From Phycisphaerales bacterium (GTDB lineage: Bacteria; Planctomycetota; Phycisphaerae; Phycisphaerales; UBA1924), in the NCBI GenBank assembly GCA_029260295.1, contig JAJDDN010000007.1, forward strand, positions 62,001 through 126,000: 64,000 nucleotides of DNA, written 5' to 3'. The notes beneath the pieces were generated by a model, which was not told the DNA's origin, ran no database searches, and saw only the letters and a program-made list of their open reading frames with translations. The position numbers were made by a program, and so were the translations under genes. This document shows positions 1 through 9,987 of this stretch, piece after piece (position 1 is the stretch's first letter; each line of letters begins with the position of its first letter).

Positions 1-3000
1 CGTCGGACGACCGAGGCGCTCGGGTTCTTTGATGGGATCCCTGGTGTTGATCCGGGGTGGCCTACTCTGCGTCGGTATCGCGGGCTTGCGTGGGAACGGG
101 TATCTGCCGCCAATGGTGTAATTGAAGAGTCCCAGTTCGAGATCATCAAGGAAGACCTCCTGGCGGCACTCTCGGTCAACCCTGACGACGACCGCGCTCG
201 GAGCGCACTGATGCGATGGACTGTGTTCCAGTCTGTCCAAGAGATTGTCAACGAAGATACTTCTGGTGTGACTGCGGCGCGGCGTGAGGCGGTTCTGATG
301 GGCCAGAAGCACTACGAGGAGTTCAGCAACTCACCGCTCGTGCTTGTAACGAGTTTGATGATTGAGATGGAACTCGCCAGATCAGAGGCCCGCGAGGCCA
401 ACCCTGTCAACGAATCCGCTCGCACAAAGGCTGTGCAGGATGCACTGATCGCTTTTTCTCCTCGCTTAGATGCTATTTACAATGCCTTGACGGAAATACC
501 GGTGAGCAATCTTTCACTGGGTATCGTGAATAACTTTCGGCTTGTAGAGTACCTGGCCGAGCCCCAGAATAACTTCTCCCGGAGCATCATTCTTTTCGAG
601 AAGATGATCGAAGCGGAGCCTGAGGCATCGGATGTATTGCTCGCCACGGCAGCGATATATACAAGCCAAAGGCAGATGGAGAAGGCATCGGCGATGTATG
701 AGCGGATCATCGAGCTCCCTATCCCGCCGGTATCCATTCAAGGCGTTTACACCTTTAATGCTCAGCGTGAGGCGTTGATCACAAAGGCGTCAATGAAGCT
801 TGAGGAGTATCAGCGTCTCGCTTCGAGCGAAGATGCCAAGGAAGAAGAAATTGAACAGCTTCTTGAGCTGGCAATTTCGGCTCGCGATCGGTATGCCGAG
901 CGTGTCACTGAGGACAACACCCCGCTGATGATCATTGATGGGCAGATCGCTTATGCCCATGGCGAAACTGAAAAGGCGCTGCGGCTCTTTAAACAGTTTA
1001 TTGATCTGAATGACAACCCAAGATCCAAAGCACGCGGGCTGTGGCTCGAAGCGATGGCTGCCAGTGAGTTGAATCAGAACGGTACGGCCCGCACAGCGTT
1101 GACGGCCCTGCTAGAGCATCAGCCTTATGATGTCCGTGCGTTGCTGATGCTTGCGGGGATCGAGTCCCGTCTTCAGGACTTCCATCGCTCTAAGACATTG
1201 TATCAGCAGGTCTTGATCTATGACCCTGATAACCAGACCGCACGCAATGCGATTGTGAACATCAACGCGATTGATGACCCGTCGTTGCTCAACGATCCCG
1301 CGCTTGAGTTGATTATTACTTCGCGTGGTCTTCGTCGCGGAACCGACGACAACCCGGGCGACATGTCCGCGTCGATTTCGGTGCTGACCGATGGGATTGA
1401 GTCTGTAAACTATGCACCAAATGTCAGCCGCGAGCTGGCCTCAATCTTGCTGGATCAAGGAGATATTACTGGTGCACGCAGCCTGCTGAAGCTAGCGGTT
1501 GCGGCCAATCCTGACGACGAGGGGCTCATAAAGTTCCTTGAAGCCGTCAAGAGCGACGACGAGTTTGAGATTCTTGTTTCGATGATCCGAAACAATCAGC
1601 CTGACCCGATTGAACGGTTGGTATCAATCGCCAATATTGCATCGTCGCGTGGAAGGTTTGAAATTCTTGACGATTCGCTCAGTGAACTTGCTGAGATCGC
1701 CCCGAATGACCCACGATTATTAAACCTTTCCTTTGTTCGAGCGCTCGAACTTGACCAACTCGACAGAGCCAATGAAATTGCTAAGAATGCTCAAGCCAAC
1801 AACTCTGATCGGGTAAACGGATTGAGTTTCCAAGCTCGGCTGGCATCGTTTGAGGGCAATAACGAGCAGGCCGCCCAACTGCTCCAGCAGGCTATCTCCG
1901 GCGGCGGCGCTGACTCTTCGCTCTACAGGATGCTGGCTATTGAACAGCTCATGCTCGGTCGGATCGATGCGATGATCGAATCCTTTGAACAAGCCTTGAA
2001 CATTCGGCCCGACGACCAAGCGAGCATACTAACATATATGAACGCGATGATCCAGATGCGCCGTTACTCCGACTCGCTCGATATTGCTCGCCGTTTCCAG
2101 CGGTATGCCAACGACAACCCTCAGTTTATGGCCCGCTGGCTCACGCTTGAGGGCGGATATGGCGGCACCGAGGGGCAGGAGTATGCGATCCGACAGCGAG
2201 AAAAATTCTTAGAGCTCGATTCGAACAATATCGACAATAAGTTTGCGTTGGCCGATTTGTATGTGCTCACCAGTCGTTGGGCCGAATCCCGCGCACTTAT
2301 CAATGATTTACGGTCATCGAGCGACAACTTTGTATATGCACAGCTTGAAGCAAGGTGGTACGCCAATCAGGGACGGGTCGGTGACAAGGACGGGCTGATG
2401 GCGGCCCGACAGGTATATCTTGATTATATTGAGGCCCATAAAGACGAGGGGTCTGCAACACCTTATATTGGCTTGGCCCAGTTCATGCTTGATCGCGGGC
2501 GTCACAATCTTGCGATCCAGGCGGCGATGGACGCTGTTGACCATGAGGACTCAGCCACACTGGAAGGCACGAAGCTTCTTGGCGATCTGTTTATGATGCT
2601 TAATCAGTTTACCAATGCCTCAGAAGCATTCCAAACTATTGTTGATGCGGGCATTGATCTGGACGACAGGTATCGCTTGAGGCTGATTGACATGCAGATC
2701 CGCACCCGCCAGTTTGCCGATGCGCGTGTTCAGTTTGACCAGCTTGATTCCTCGCGACAGGGTACGATGATCGCGTTGTTGCAGAACTCCGAGATTGAAG
2801 AAGGGCTCGGAAACTTGGAGGGGGCCAAGGACCTGCTCGATCGAGCGGTGGCCAACTATTCATCTGATCCTGTGGTGTATGTCAAGCGTGCCGAGTTCCT
2901 TGCGGGTTCTGAGGAGAACCTGCCAGATATGCTCGCGGATGTGGATGCGGCCCTGCAGATCAATCCGAATGATTGGCGTGCGTTCCGGGTCCGCGCGGCC

Positions 3001-4218
3001 GGGTACTTTGCTGTTGACCAGCGTGATAGCGCGCTGCGTGACCTTCAGCGTGCTGTCCGGCTCAACCCCGCATTGGACCAGGCATTGTTCGGGATCATCA
3101 ATGAGTTTATGATTGATGGCCGGAACGCTGAAGCGTATGACTTTGCCTATGAGATTGTGGGATTGCGGAGCCAGAACGCATCGCTGATCAACCAACTGGG
3201 CAATCTTTTCTCATCTCGTGACGACTGGGATAATGCAACCGCATTTTATAAGCTCGCATGGAACGCCCAGCGTTCCCCCTCGGCAGGCGCGACACTTATT
3301 GATGCGATTGTTCGAACCCGTAATCCTGATACGAAGCTTGCCAATGCGGTAATCAATGACCTCACGGCTATTGCTGGCAAGATCGACGAAAGCCCAGGGC
3401 TGCTTGCGGCCCAAGCACTGGTGCTCAAGGCGCGCGGCCGGGATCAGCTGGCGGTACAACAACTTACAAAGGCCTTTGATCTTTCGTCGAACTCTGATCA
3501 ATCGCTCATTCAATGGTCCGGCAACATCACCCGCTACTTCGAGGGGCAGTCGATGCAGGATCAGATTCTCTACCTTGAGACTCTGAAACGACGGAATCCG
3601 AATCAGGAAGTCTTAAACTGGATTGACCTCTTTATTGCTCAGCGTCTGATTAGTGTTGGGTCGCAGCGTGAGGTCGCGATTGCAACCTTTGCTCGTCTGA
3701 TTCAAATCGCTAGTCAGCCCAAACTGCAGCTGATCACTTTCCAGAGCTATGGGTCGACCTTGTACTCTGCTGGTGCGTTTACAGAGGCGGCTGATGTTTG
3801 GTCGAAAGGTGCAGCCCTTTTCCCTGACGACTGGGAGATGAGCAATAATCTTGCCTATGTACTCTCGGCCAAGATGGGGGAGCACAACCGAGCCTTGAAG
3901 CTTGCTGAGAACTCGATCGAGTCGAACCCGAATCGGTCAGAACCTTATGACACACTCGGGAATATTTACACAGCGTTGGGCGAGTACGACAAGGCCGAGG
4001 ATATGCTCAACGAGGGCATGAAATACACATTATCGGTCCGTGCCCGAATAACACTGATGATCGCTCAGATCGAGATCAACTTGGCCAAGGGCGAGAACTC
4101 AGAGGCGGGATCCAAGCTTTTGGACATCCGCTCGCTGCTCCGGGCGATCCCGTCGCGTGATGCGGGGCTCGAAGAACAAGTAGATGCTATTGAAGTGAAG
4201 ATCGACTCAGCCGGATAA
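1..4218 (+). CDS. Large TPR-repeat protein, 5' end outside window
   Basis: The frame is open from base 1 without a stop, so the gene begins upstream of the window and at least 1405 codons are visible. The sequence is a long run of helical tetratricopeptide-like repeats with the usual W/L/G/Y/A/P spacing, for example pieces reading ALQINPNDWRAFRVRAAGY and NRSEPYDTLGNIYTALGEYD. No catalytic motif was seen. TPR proteins are protein-interaction scaffolds. Because a Wzz/BY-kinase gene starts 76 bases downstream and sugar-nucleotide and lipid-linked sugar genes follow, a scaffold for polysaccharide or exosortase-linked secretion is the likeliest role, by analogy with PrsT-type TPR proteins of such loci. 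That role is inference. The N-terminus, which would show a signal or lipoprotein peptide, is not in the window. Confidence 0.85.
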   Translation, partial: RRTTEALGFFDGIPGVDPGWPTLRRYRGLAWERVSAANGVIEESQFEIIKEDLLAALSVNPDDDRARSALMRWTVFQSVQEIVNEDTSGVTAARREAVLMGQKHYEEFSNSPLVLVTSLMIEMELARSEAREANPVNESARTKAVQDALIAFSPRLDAIYNALTEIPVSNLSLGIVNNFRLVEYLAEPQNNFSRSIILFEKMIEAEPEASDVLLATAAIYTSQRQMEKASAMYERIIELPIPPVSIQGVYTFNAQREALITKASMKLEEYQRLASSEDAKEEEIEQLLELAISARDRYAERVTEDNTPLMIIDGQIAYAHGETEKALRLFKQFIDLNDNPRSKARGLWLEAMAASELNQNGTARTALTALLEHQPYDVRALLMLAGIESRLQDFHRSKTLYQQVLIYDPDNQTARNAIVNINAIDDPSLLNDPALELIITSRGLRRGTDDNPGDMSASISVLTDGIESVNYAPNVSRELASILLDQGDITGARSLLKLAVAANPDDEGLIKFLEAVKSDDEFEILVSMIRNNQPDPIERLVSIANIASSRGRFEILDDSLSELAEIAPNDPRLLNLSFVRALELDQLDRANEIAKNAQANNSDRVNGLSFQARLASFEGNNEQAAQLLQQAISGGGADSSLYRMLAIEQLMLGRIDAMIESFEQALNIRPDDQASILTYMNAMIQMRRYSDSLDIARRFQRYANDNPQFMARWLTLEGGYGGTEGQEYAIRQREKFLELDSNNIDNKFALADLYVLTSRWAESRALINDLRSSSDNFVYAQLEARWYANQGRVGDKDGLMAARQVYLDYIEAHKDEGSATPYIGLAQFMLDRGRHNLAIQAAMDAVDHEDSATLEGTKLLGDLFMMLNQFTNASEAFQTIVDAGIDLDDRYRLRLIDMQIRTRQFADARVQFDQLDSSRQGTMIALLQNSEIEEGLGNLEGAKDLLDRAVANYSSDPVVYVKRAEFLAGSEENLPDMLADVDAALQINPNDWRAFRVRAAGYFAVDQRDSALRDLQRAVRLNPALDQALFGIINEFMIDGRNAEAYDFAYEIVGLRSQNASLINQLGNLFSSRDDWDNATAFYKLAWNAQRSPSAGATLIDAIVRTRNPDTKLANAVINDLTAIAGKIDESPGLLAAQALVLKARGRDQLAVQQLTKAFDLSSNSDQSLIQWSGNITRYFEGQSMQDQILYLETLKRRNPNQEVLNWIDLFIAQRLISVGSQREVAIATFARLIQIASQPKLQLITFQSYGSTLYSAGAFTEAADVWSKGAALFPDDWEMSNNLAYVLSAKMGEHNRALKLAENSIESNPNRSEPYDTLGNIYTALGEYDKAEDMLNEGMKYTLSVRARITLMIAQIEINLAKGENSEAGSKLLDIRSLLRAIPSRDAGLEEQVDAIEVKIDSAG

Positions 4219-4294
4219 CGGAATGGGTCGATAAATAGACAACGCGTAAGCCCCCTATTCGGTCTCTGACCGAGACACAGGACAACTGACTGTT

Positions 4295-6523
4295 ATGAGC
4301 AATACACCACCCTCTGCCCCCAAACCCCGTCCCGCAAATCGTCCGCCCCAGAGTTCTGGTGCGCCCGCAGGGGTTTCGATTGATCCGCTTAAGCTGATCC
4401 ACAAGTACAAGTTTGTGCTCGTGGCCTCGGTGTTTGTCGGGATTGTTGTCGGGATTGCTTCACACTTTGGCTTCCGTCGCTTTGCACCTGCGTTTACATC
4501 CGAGATTGTCTTTCAGTGTTCACCGGCTGAAGAATCCGTGGAAGTCATTAGCGTGGCGTCGGTGGACGAAACCGAAATGGACAAGTTTATCGGAACGCAG
4601 GTTGCGACGATTAAAGACTCTTACATTCTGAGTAAAGTGATCACCGACCCTCGCCTCCAGAGCTTTGCCCCGAAATGGAGTGAAGGCTATTTGAAAGGCG
4701 GCAATATTGACATTGTTAATGCGCTCAAAGACTTCGAGGGCATGGTCAAGGTTTATAGCGTCACCGACACCTTCCTCATCCGGCTTACGGTCACAACAAG
4801 GGACAGGAACGATGCGGCGGGGCTGGTGACAATGGTTGGAGACGCGTACCTTGGCGATCTTGATACACGGCACAAACGAAACATTGTCTCGAGACGCAAA
4901 GCAATTCAAGATTCGATCCAAGCGACCAATATCGCGATTGCTGATCTCACCGGCCAGAAGGTTCGGCTCGTGCGTGAGGAACGGATTGATTCTATCGAAT
5001 CTGACCAATCCACCGCCTCGGGACAGCTGCGGCTGATCAATGCCGAGCTACTGGGTATCCAGCAGACGCTTGAAGCACTTATCGTGCTCCGCGCCAACGA
5101 CGACGCTCAGCTTCAGCGTGACACAGGGATCGAGTACGACTCAGCCCTGCGTGCTCAGGTTGAACAGTCGGTCATGATGCTTACTTTCAAGCAAGAGGTC
5201 AAGCGGCTTGAAACCGCGCTCGTTGCCCTTCAGGCATCGGGAATCAAGCCTGATCATCGCCAGTACAAGCAGACTGTCGCGCAGATCGAAGCGCACGAGA
5301 GGAAAATCGAGGGTGCTCGCGAGGAACAACTTCGAGAAGCGTTTGAAGCCCGTGTACAGAACACGATCCTGACGCTCCAGCAACTTCGGGCCCAGGAGGC
5401 CGAACTCTTCACGCAGAAAGAAACGCTCGAAGAGAAACTCACTGAACTCACTCGGATCGGCGAAGAGATCTCAGATATTGATCGCCAGATCGATGCCCGG
5501 ATTACGCTCCTTGGTGAACAAGATAAATCACTGTCTGATCTGCAGTCGGCTGCAGACCTGACCAGCGCACAGCGTGTCGAGGTCAAGGTTGCCGCGACTG
5601 TCCCCGATATTCCTACTTTCCCAGTACTTCTTATTATGGTTCCTGCGGGCACGCTCATCGTTGTTGCACTGACCATTGGCATGATTGTGCTCTTTGAGAT
5701 TCTTGATCAGCGGATTCAGAGCCCGGCTGACATCCGGATGATTCCAAGGACCCGATCGCTGGGGATGCTTCTGGATGCTCGCGAGGATCCGTCGGCGCCC
5801 AAGTCCATTCCCACCGCATTTTCGGATGCACCCGGGTCGGTATTCGCTGAACACATACGCCAACTCAGAACGGGTGTTGGTAGCTCAATGAATCGTTCCG
5901 GGCATCATTCATTGGTGGTCGTTGGTGCTGTGCCTCAATCTGGTGCGACGAGTGTGATTACCAATCTGGCCCACTCGTTCGTGGCTACCGGAACCAAAAC
6001 ACTCATTATCGATGCCAACATTCGGCGGCCCGGTATTCATTCAGCCCTTGGGCTCGATGCCAGTCCCGGGCTCAGTGATGTCTTGGCGGGCGAGAACACC
6101 TTTGAGTCTTGCGTCATCAAGGTTGACGATGGGCTGAGTGTCTTGCAGGTCGGTAGCTCAAAGAACCGGATGGCCGAACAGTTGAGCAGTCAGCAGATGA
6201 AGAATCTGCTCCAGCAAACCCGAGAAGAATACGACCTGGTGCTGATTGATGTTGCCCCGGCGATTGTCGCGGGTGATGCACAGATCCTCTCCAATATGGC
6301 TGATGCCTCGATGCTTGTTGTTCGTGCATTGAGCGAGAAACGCGGGCAGGTTGCCCGGATGTCTCGGGAACTCAACGAGAACAGTGCTGAGTTTATTGGT
6401 GTGCTTGTCAACGCGGTCCGGAGTTCGGCAGGCGGGTACATGCGCAAGAATATCCGTACATCGTTCAACTATCGCACCGCAGAGGAGACATCCAAAGGCA
6501 CTCCCAAAGATACAGCGGCGTAA
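4295..6523 (+). CDS. Wzz-type chain-length protein fused to a BY-kinase-like ATPase (degenerate Walker A)
   Basis: 742 residues in the layout of exopolysaccharide co-polymerase/tyrosine autokinase fusions. There is a proline-rich start, a first membrane segment at about 40-58, a long periplasmic coiled-coil region at about 190-420, a second membrane segment at about 444-470, then a cytoplasmic P-loop domain. Walker A' (LIIDANIRRPG, about 570-580) and Walker B (LVLIDVAPA, about 648) are good. The Walker A position reads VPQSGATSV instead of the usual PGEGKST, so the P-loop lysine is missing. The tail carries only a few tyrosines (GYMRKN, FNYRTA) rather than a rich cluster. Such proteins control polymer length and export at the inner membrane. 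Here the kinase part may be inactive or regulatory. The gene lies between the TPR gene and a sugar-nucleotide SDR, consistent with a polysaccharide operon. Confidence 0.88.
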   Translation: MSNTPPSAPKPRPANRPPQSSGAPAGVSIDPLKLIHKYKFVLVASVFVGIVVGIASHFGFRRFAPAFTSEIVFQCSPAEESVEVISVASVDETEMDKFIGTQVATIKDSYILSKVITDPRLQSFAPKWSEGYLKGGNIDIVNALKDFEGMVKVYSVTDTFLIRLTVTTRDRNDAAGLVTMVGDAYLGDLDTRHKRNIVSRRKAIQDSIQATNIAIADLTGQKVRLVREERIDSIESDQSTASGQLRLINAELLGIQQTLEALIVLRANDDAQLQRDTGIEYDSALRAQVEQSVMMLTFKQEVKRLETALVALQASGIKPDHRQYKQTVAQIEAHERKIEGAREEQLREAFEARVQNTILTLQQLRAQEAELFTQKETLEEKLTELTRIGEEISDIDRQIDARITLLGEQDKSLSDLQSAADLTSAQRVEVKVAATVPDIPTFPVLLIMVPAGTLIVVALTIGMIVLFEILDQRIQSPADIRMIPRTRSLGMLLDAREDPSAPKSIPTAFSDAPGSVFAEHIRQLRTGVGSSMNRSGHHSLVVVGAVPQSGATSVITNLAHSFVATGTKTLIIDANIRRPGIHSALGLDASPGLSDVLAGENTFESCVIKVDDGLSVLQVGSSKNRMAEQLSSQQMKNLLQQTREEYDLVLIDVAPAIVAGDAQILSNMADASMLVVRALSEKRGQVARMSRELNENSAEFIGVLVNAVRSSAGGYMRKNIRTSFNYRTAEETSKGTPKDTAA

Positions 6524-6562
6524 ACTCATCGCTTAGAACCGCTGCGATCGGAAGGAAACCCA

Positions 6563-7585
6563 TTGGCATCTAAACCCCCAGTACCACAGGCTCACCCGAA
6601 GAAGGTGTTGATCACCGGCGGGGCGGGGTTTATCGGCTCGCACCTAGTCGATCACCATGTGCTAATGGGCGATGAGATCCTTGTCATAGACAACTGCTCC
6701 ACAGGCACCGCCAGCAACCTGGCCCATCACGGCGAGCGGGTTGGATTTGCTGAGGGCAACCTGAGTGATGTCCTCAACTCGCTTTCTGGTGACGATGCCA
6801 GGTTTGATCAGATCTATCACCTTGCCGCAGCTGTCGGGGTGGATCTTGTGCTCAAGGATCCGATCGGATCAATACGAACCAACTTCATCGAGACCGATGC
6901 GATGCTCGACTTTGCGCTCAAGCACGGCTCCCCCCCCACTTTCATCGCATCGTCATCAGAGGTCTACGGCAAGCCCGGGATCAGTGTGTTTTCTGAGGAA
7001 GATGATTCGATCTACGGGCCGACCTCGATCAAGAGGTGGTCGTATGCCCACACCAAAGCGATTGATGAGTATCTGGCGATGGCGTACGGGGAGCAGCACG
7101 GGCTGCCTGTGGTTGTGGCCCGGTTCTTTAATACCGTTGGCCCGAGGCAGCTTGGGAGCTACGGGATGGTCCTTCCAAGATTCGTTCAGTCCGCGCTCGA
7201 TGGAGAGCCGCTCCGAGTCTTCGGTGATGGGAAACAGTCGAGATGCTTCTGTGATGTGCGGGATGTTGTTGGGGTGCTCCCCAGACTGCTCGCTTGCCCC
7301 GAGGCGTATGGCAAAGTGATGAATGTGGGTTCGGATATCTCGATCTCGATTATCGAACTTGCCGAGCTTGTGATCAAGGAACTCGGCTCTTCATCCACTA
7401 TTGAGCGGGTGGAATACTCCGAGGCGTACCCATCTGGGTTTGAAGACTTGCGGCACCGGAAGCCCGATCTGACCCGGTTGCGTTCGTTTGTTGAGTTTGA
7501 GTACGACTATGTACTCAGTGACACCATCCGGGATGTGGCGGCGTTTGAAGAATCGGGATCGCATATCGCAGAAGGAGCATCGTGA
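6563..7585 (+). CDS. NAD-dependent epimerase/dehydratase (extended SDR, nucleotide-sugar type)
   Basis: 340 residues. It has an N-terminal Rossmann motif GGAGFIGSHLV at about 20-30, the catalytic Y-x3-K in YAHTKAIDEY at about 160, and the family motif NTVGPRQ followed by GMVLPRFVQ and FGDGKQSRCF. This is typical of UDP-glucuronate decarboxylases, UDP-glucose 4-epimerases and their relatives. The exact substrate cannot be read from sequence. The start is a TTG, chosen because GGAAGGA lies about seven bases upstream and no in-frame ATG precedes the Rossmann motif. It sits in the polysaccharide operon and its stop overlaps the next start (TGATG), which suggests translational coupling with the phosphosugar transferase. 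Confidence 0.88.
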   Translation: MASKPPVPQAHPKKVLITGGAGFIGSHLVDHHVLMGDEILVIDNCSTGTASNLAHHGERVGFAEGNLSDVLNSLSGDDARFDQIYHLAAAVGVDLVLKDPIGSIRTNFIETDAMLDFALKHGSPPTFIASSSEVYGKPGISVFSEEDDSIYGPTSIKRWSYAHTKAIDEYLAMAYGEQHGLPVVVARFFNTVGPRQLGSYGMVLPRFVQSALDGEPLRVFGDGKQSRCFCDVRDVVGVLPRLLACPEAYGKVMNVGSDISISIIELAELVIKELGSSSTIERVEYSEAYPSGFEDLRHRKPDLTRLRSFVEFEYDYVLSDTIRDVAAFEESGSHIAEGAS

Positions 7586-8886
7586 TGCTTCTTGGCGTGT
7601 TGAATGCCATCCCGGCGGCCGCTGAAGCTCAGCAACCGGTTGCTCAGTCTTCGATGGGGATTCTCCAGGGATACCTTGGTGTCTTTGCGATTGCTTTTTT
7701 GGTGACCGTTTTGATCACGCCTTTGGTACGCCGGCTTGCGATTTCTAACGGGATCGTGGACCACCCCGATGAGGCCCGCAAACAGCACAAGATGCCGATC
7801 GCGTATCTTGGTGGCGTTGCGGTGTATGTCGGGATTATGGCCGGGATTATGTATTCGTACTTTGCCGACTCTGTCCCCGGACTGATTCAGTACCACGAGA
7901 TCGGGAGCGAGAACCTGACCGATGGTGTGTTTACGCCTCAGGTCCCGCCCTGGATTGCTTTGGGGATGACGATCATCGTGGTTGTCGGATTGATTGACGA
8001 TATCAAAGGCGTTTCGGCGCGGGTGAAGCTCGGCGGGCAGTTGATGGCTGCGGCGGCGCTTGCGATCGGCGATGTCGGTGTGAATGTCGCTGAGGGTTTG
8101 CTCAGGCCCACGCTCGGGCGACTATTGAATAACCCGGAACTGGTTTATGAGATTCCGCTCCCGATGGATATTCCCGGATTCGGGACATCGATGGAACTGG
8201 ACTTTATTTACTGGTCCGGGACTGTTGTGATCGCGGTCTTTGTGCTTGGGGCGACCAACGCTTCGAACTTTATTGACGGGCTCGACGGGCTGCTGACCGG
8301 GGTGACCTCGATTGCGATGATCGGGTTTTTGTTTATTGCTGCGGGGATGGCGCTTGCCGACAACGGGCCGCTCGATGGGCCTCGGATCATTATTGGGCTT
8401 GCGATCCTCGGCGCGTGCATGGGGTTCTTGCCACACAACTTTAACCCGGCGGCGATCTTCCTCGGGGATACCGGGTCGCTGCTGCTTGGATATTGCTCGG
8501 CGCTGATGATTTTGTCACTGGGTGATACGGGCCAAACGAGCCTGGTCTTTGCGGGCTTGATTATCTATTCGATCCCGATCATCGACACGATGCTGGCGAT
8601 TATCCGGCGGAAGCTGGCGGGCAAGAAGATGTCTGACCCCGATGCCGAGCACCTGCACCACATGCTCAAGCGTTCGTTTGGTGTCAAGGGTGCGGTGTTT
8701 GCGCTGTACGGAATCGGGATGGTCTTCTGTGTGCTGGGCGTGCTTCTGAGTCAGTTCCAGGCGCGGTCAATCTATGTCTTGGTGCTGATCGTCGGTTTTT
8801 ACATCGGTGTCTACGCGATCAAGATTGCTCGCAGGTCTCAGCATGAAGCACAAATGAGCACCTCGCCCGGCAACGACGACGCGTGA
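7585..8886 (+). CDS. WecA/TagO/MraY-family undecaprenyl-phosphate phosphosugar transferase
   Basis: 433-residue polytopic membrane protein. Characteristic family motifs are VGLIDDIKGVSAR (the metal-binding Asp pair, at about 139), NASNFIDGLDGLLTG, FLGDTGSLLLGY and the HLHHMLKR loop. Members transfer a sugar-1-phosphate, usually GlcNAc-1-P, from a UDP-sugar to undecaprenyl phosphate and so start a surface polymer. The HLHH motif places it in the WecA/TagO side of the family rather than MraY. The ATG at 7585 is preferred over the overlapping GTG at 7582 because GAAGGAG lies seven bases upstream of the ATG. Together with the preceding SDR and Wzz-type gene it indicates a lipid-linked polysaccharide pathway. 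Confidence 0.92.
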   Translation: MLLGVLNAIPAAAEAQQPVAQSSMGILQGYLGVFAIAFLVTVLITPLVRRLAISNGIVDHPDEARKQHKMPIAYLGGVAVYVGIMAGIMYSYFADSVPGLIQYHEIGSENLTDGVFTPQVPPWIALGMTIIVVVGLIDDIKGVSARVKLGGQLMAAAALAIGDVGVNVAEGLLRPTLGRLLNNPELVYEIPLPMDIPGFGTSMELDFIYWSGTVVIAVFVLGATNASNFIDGLDGLLTGVTSIAMIGFLFIAAGMALADNGPLDGPRIIIGLAILGACMGFLPHNFNPAAIFLGDTGSLLLGYCSALMILSLGDTGQTSLVFAGLIIYSIPIIDTMLAIIRRKLAGKKMSDPDAEHLHHMLKRSFGVKGAVFALYGIGMVFCVLGVLLSQFQARSIYVLVLIVGFYIGVYAIKIARRSQHEAQMSTSPGNDDA

Positions 8887-9001
8887 TCAACTTTCCTTCG
8901 TCAGATTACACTTATGCCCACGATCATATGGCGATGTCAAAACAGGTTAACGACCGGACATTGTGAGACCCGCGGCGGCCCAAACAGCTCTATGCCGGAT
9001 T

Positions 9002-9008
9002 CTAGACT
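9002..9008 (+). promoter_or_regulatory. CTAGACT motif upstream of tpiA
   Basis: The heptamer CTAGACT lies 84 bases before the tpiA start. The same heptamer occurs at 9916-9922, 66 bases before secG, and at 19923-19929, 61 bases before carB. It could be a variant -10 element (TAGACT against TATAAT), but no convincing -35 box lies at normal distance in any of the three cases. The functional reading is a guess. Confidence 0.3.
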
Positions 9009-9091
9009 ACACTAACCTGATTGAATTGTGACCAAGGATTACCGGGTACCACAAGATCTGGGTCCTATAAAAACTGAAACGAGCGATCCCA

Positions 9092-9865
9092 ATGAGCATT
9101 CAACGCACCCCGTTTGTCGGCGGCAACTGGAAAATGAACACCAATGCCCAGGAGGGCTCTGCTCTCATTGACGCAATTGGGGGACTGATGAAGGATGGGG
9201 GCGTGGATGTTGCGGTGTTTCCGCCGTTTCCATACTTGATGGGAATCGGCGAGCGGATTAACGGCGGGGTCATGCTTGGGGCTCAGGATCTCTGGCACAG
9301 CGGAAACGGGGCGTTTACTGGGGAAGTCTCGACTGAAATGTTGAGTGATTGCGGCGTAAAGGCCGTGCTGACAGGGCATTCTGAACGCCGTCATGTGATC
9401 GGGGAATCTGATGAGCTGGTCAACCTCAAGACCAAGCGGGTCTTGGAATCTGGGCTCATTGCGGTCTTGTGCATTGGCGAACTCCTTGAGGAGCGTGAGG
9501 CCGGTCAGACCGATGCTGTGAATGAACGGCAGATCCGGGCGGGATTGGCCGGGATCAGTGAGGATCAACTGGGGGGAGTGGTTCTGGCATATGAGCCGGT
9601 TTGGGCCATCGGGACTGGCAAAACAGCCACCCCAGAGGACGCTCAGAACGCCCATGCCGCGATCCGGGCACTGGTAAGCAATATGTACAGCCCGGCTGCT
9701 GGTGGGACGATGCGGATCATTTATGGGGGATCCATGAAGCCTGGCAATGCTGGGGAGTTGATGGCGATGGCTGATGTTGACGGAGGGCTGATCGGGGGGG
9801 CGAGCCTGAAAGCGGACGATTTTTACGGGATTATCGAGGCGGCCCGGGGATCGCTGGTGGGATGA
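9092..9865 (+). CDS. tpiA: Triosephosphate isomerase
   Basis: 257 residues, the usual length. It interconverts dihydroxyacetone phosphate and glyceraldehyde-3-phosphate in glycolysis, in the cytoplasm. All signature elements are present: GGNWKMN with the catalytic lysine near the N-terminus, GHSERR with the electrophilic histidine, AYEPVWAIGTGKTAT with the catalytic glutamate and flexible loop 6, and the phosphate-binding YGGSMKPGN and GLIGGASL. The start is an ATG directly before the beta-1 strand. No strong Shine-Dalgarno sequence is visible, only a purine-rich AACGAG. It is followed at 122 bases by secG, a tpiA-secG order common in bacteria. Confidence 0.98.
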   Translation: MSIQRTPFVGGNWKMNTNAQEGSALIDAIGGLMKDGGVDVAVFPPFPYLMGIGERINGGVMLGAQDLWHSGNGAFTGEVSTEMLSDCGVKAVLTGHSERRHVIGESDELVNLKTKRVLESGLIAVLCIGELLEEREAGQTDAVNERQIRAGLAGISEDQLGGVVLAYEPVWAIGTGKTATPEDAQNAHAAIRALVSNMYSPAAGGTMRIIYGGSMKPGNAGELMAMADVDGGLIGGASLKADDFYGIIEAARGSLVG

Positions 9866-9915
9866 ATCTGGGCCCGAATGGGAATACGGATTGCGGCTTC
9901 AAGGGACGCGGCTGC

Positions 9916-9922
9916 CTAGACT
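9916..9922 (+). promoter_or_regulatory. CTAGACT motif upstream of secG
   Basis: Second copy of the heptamer seen before tpiA and carB, here 66 bases before the chosen secG start. Possible variant -10 element; not proven. Confidence 0.25.
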
Positions 9923-9987
9923 TGCCACCCCTTTGATTACGGGACATAATGCCCTATTCGGGTGTTCCTTTGGAGATTTTGAAGCCA

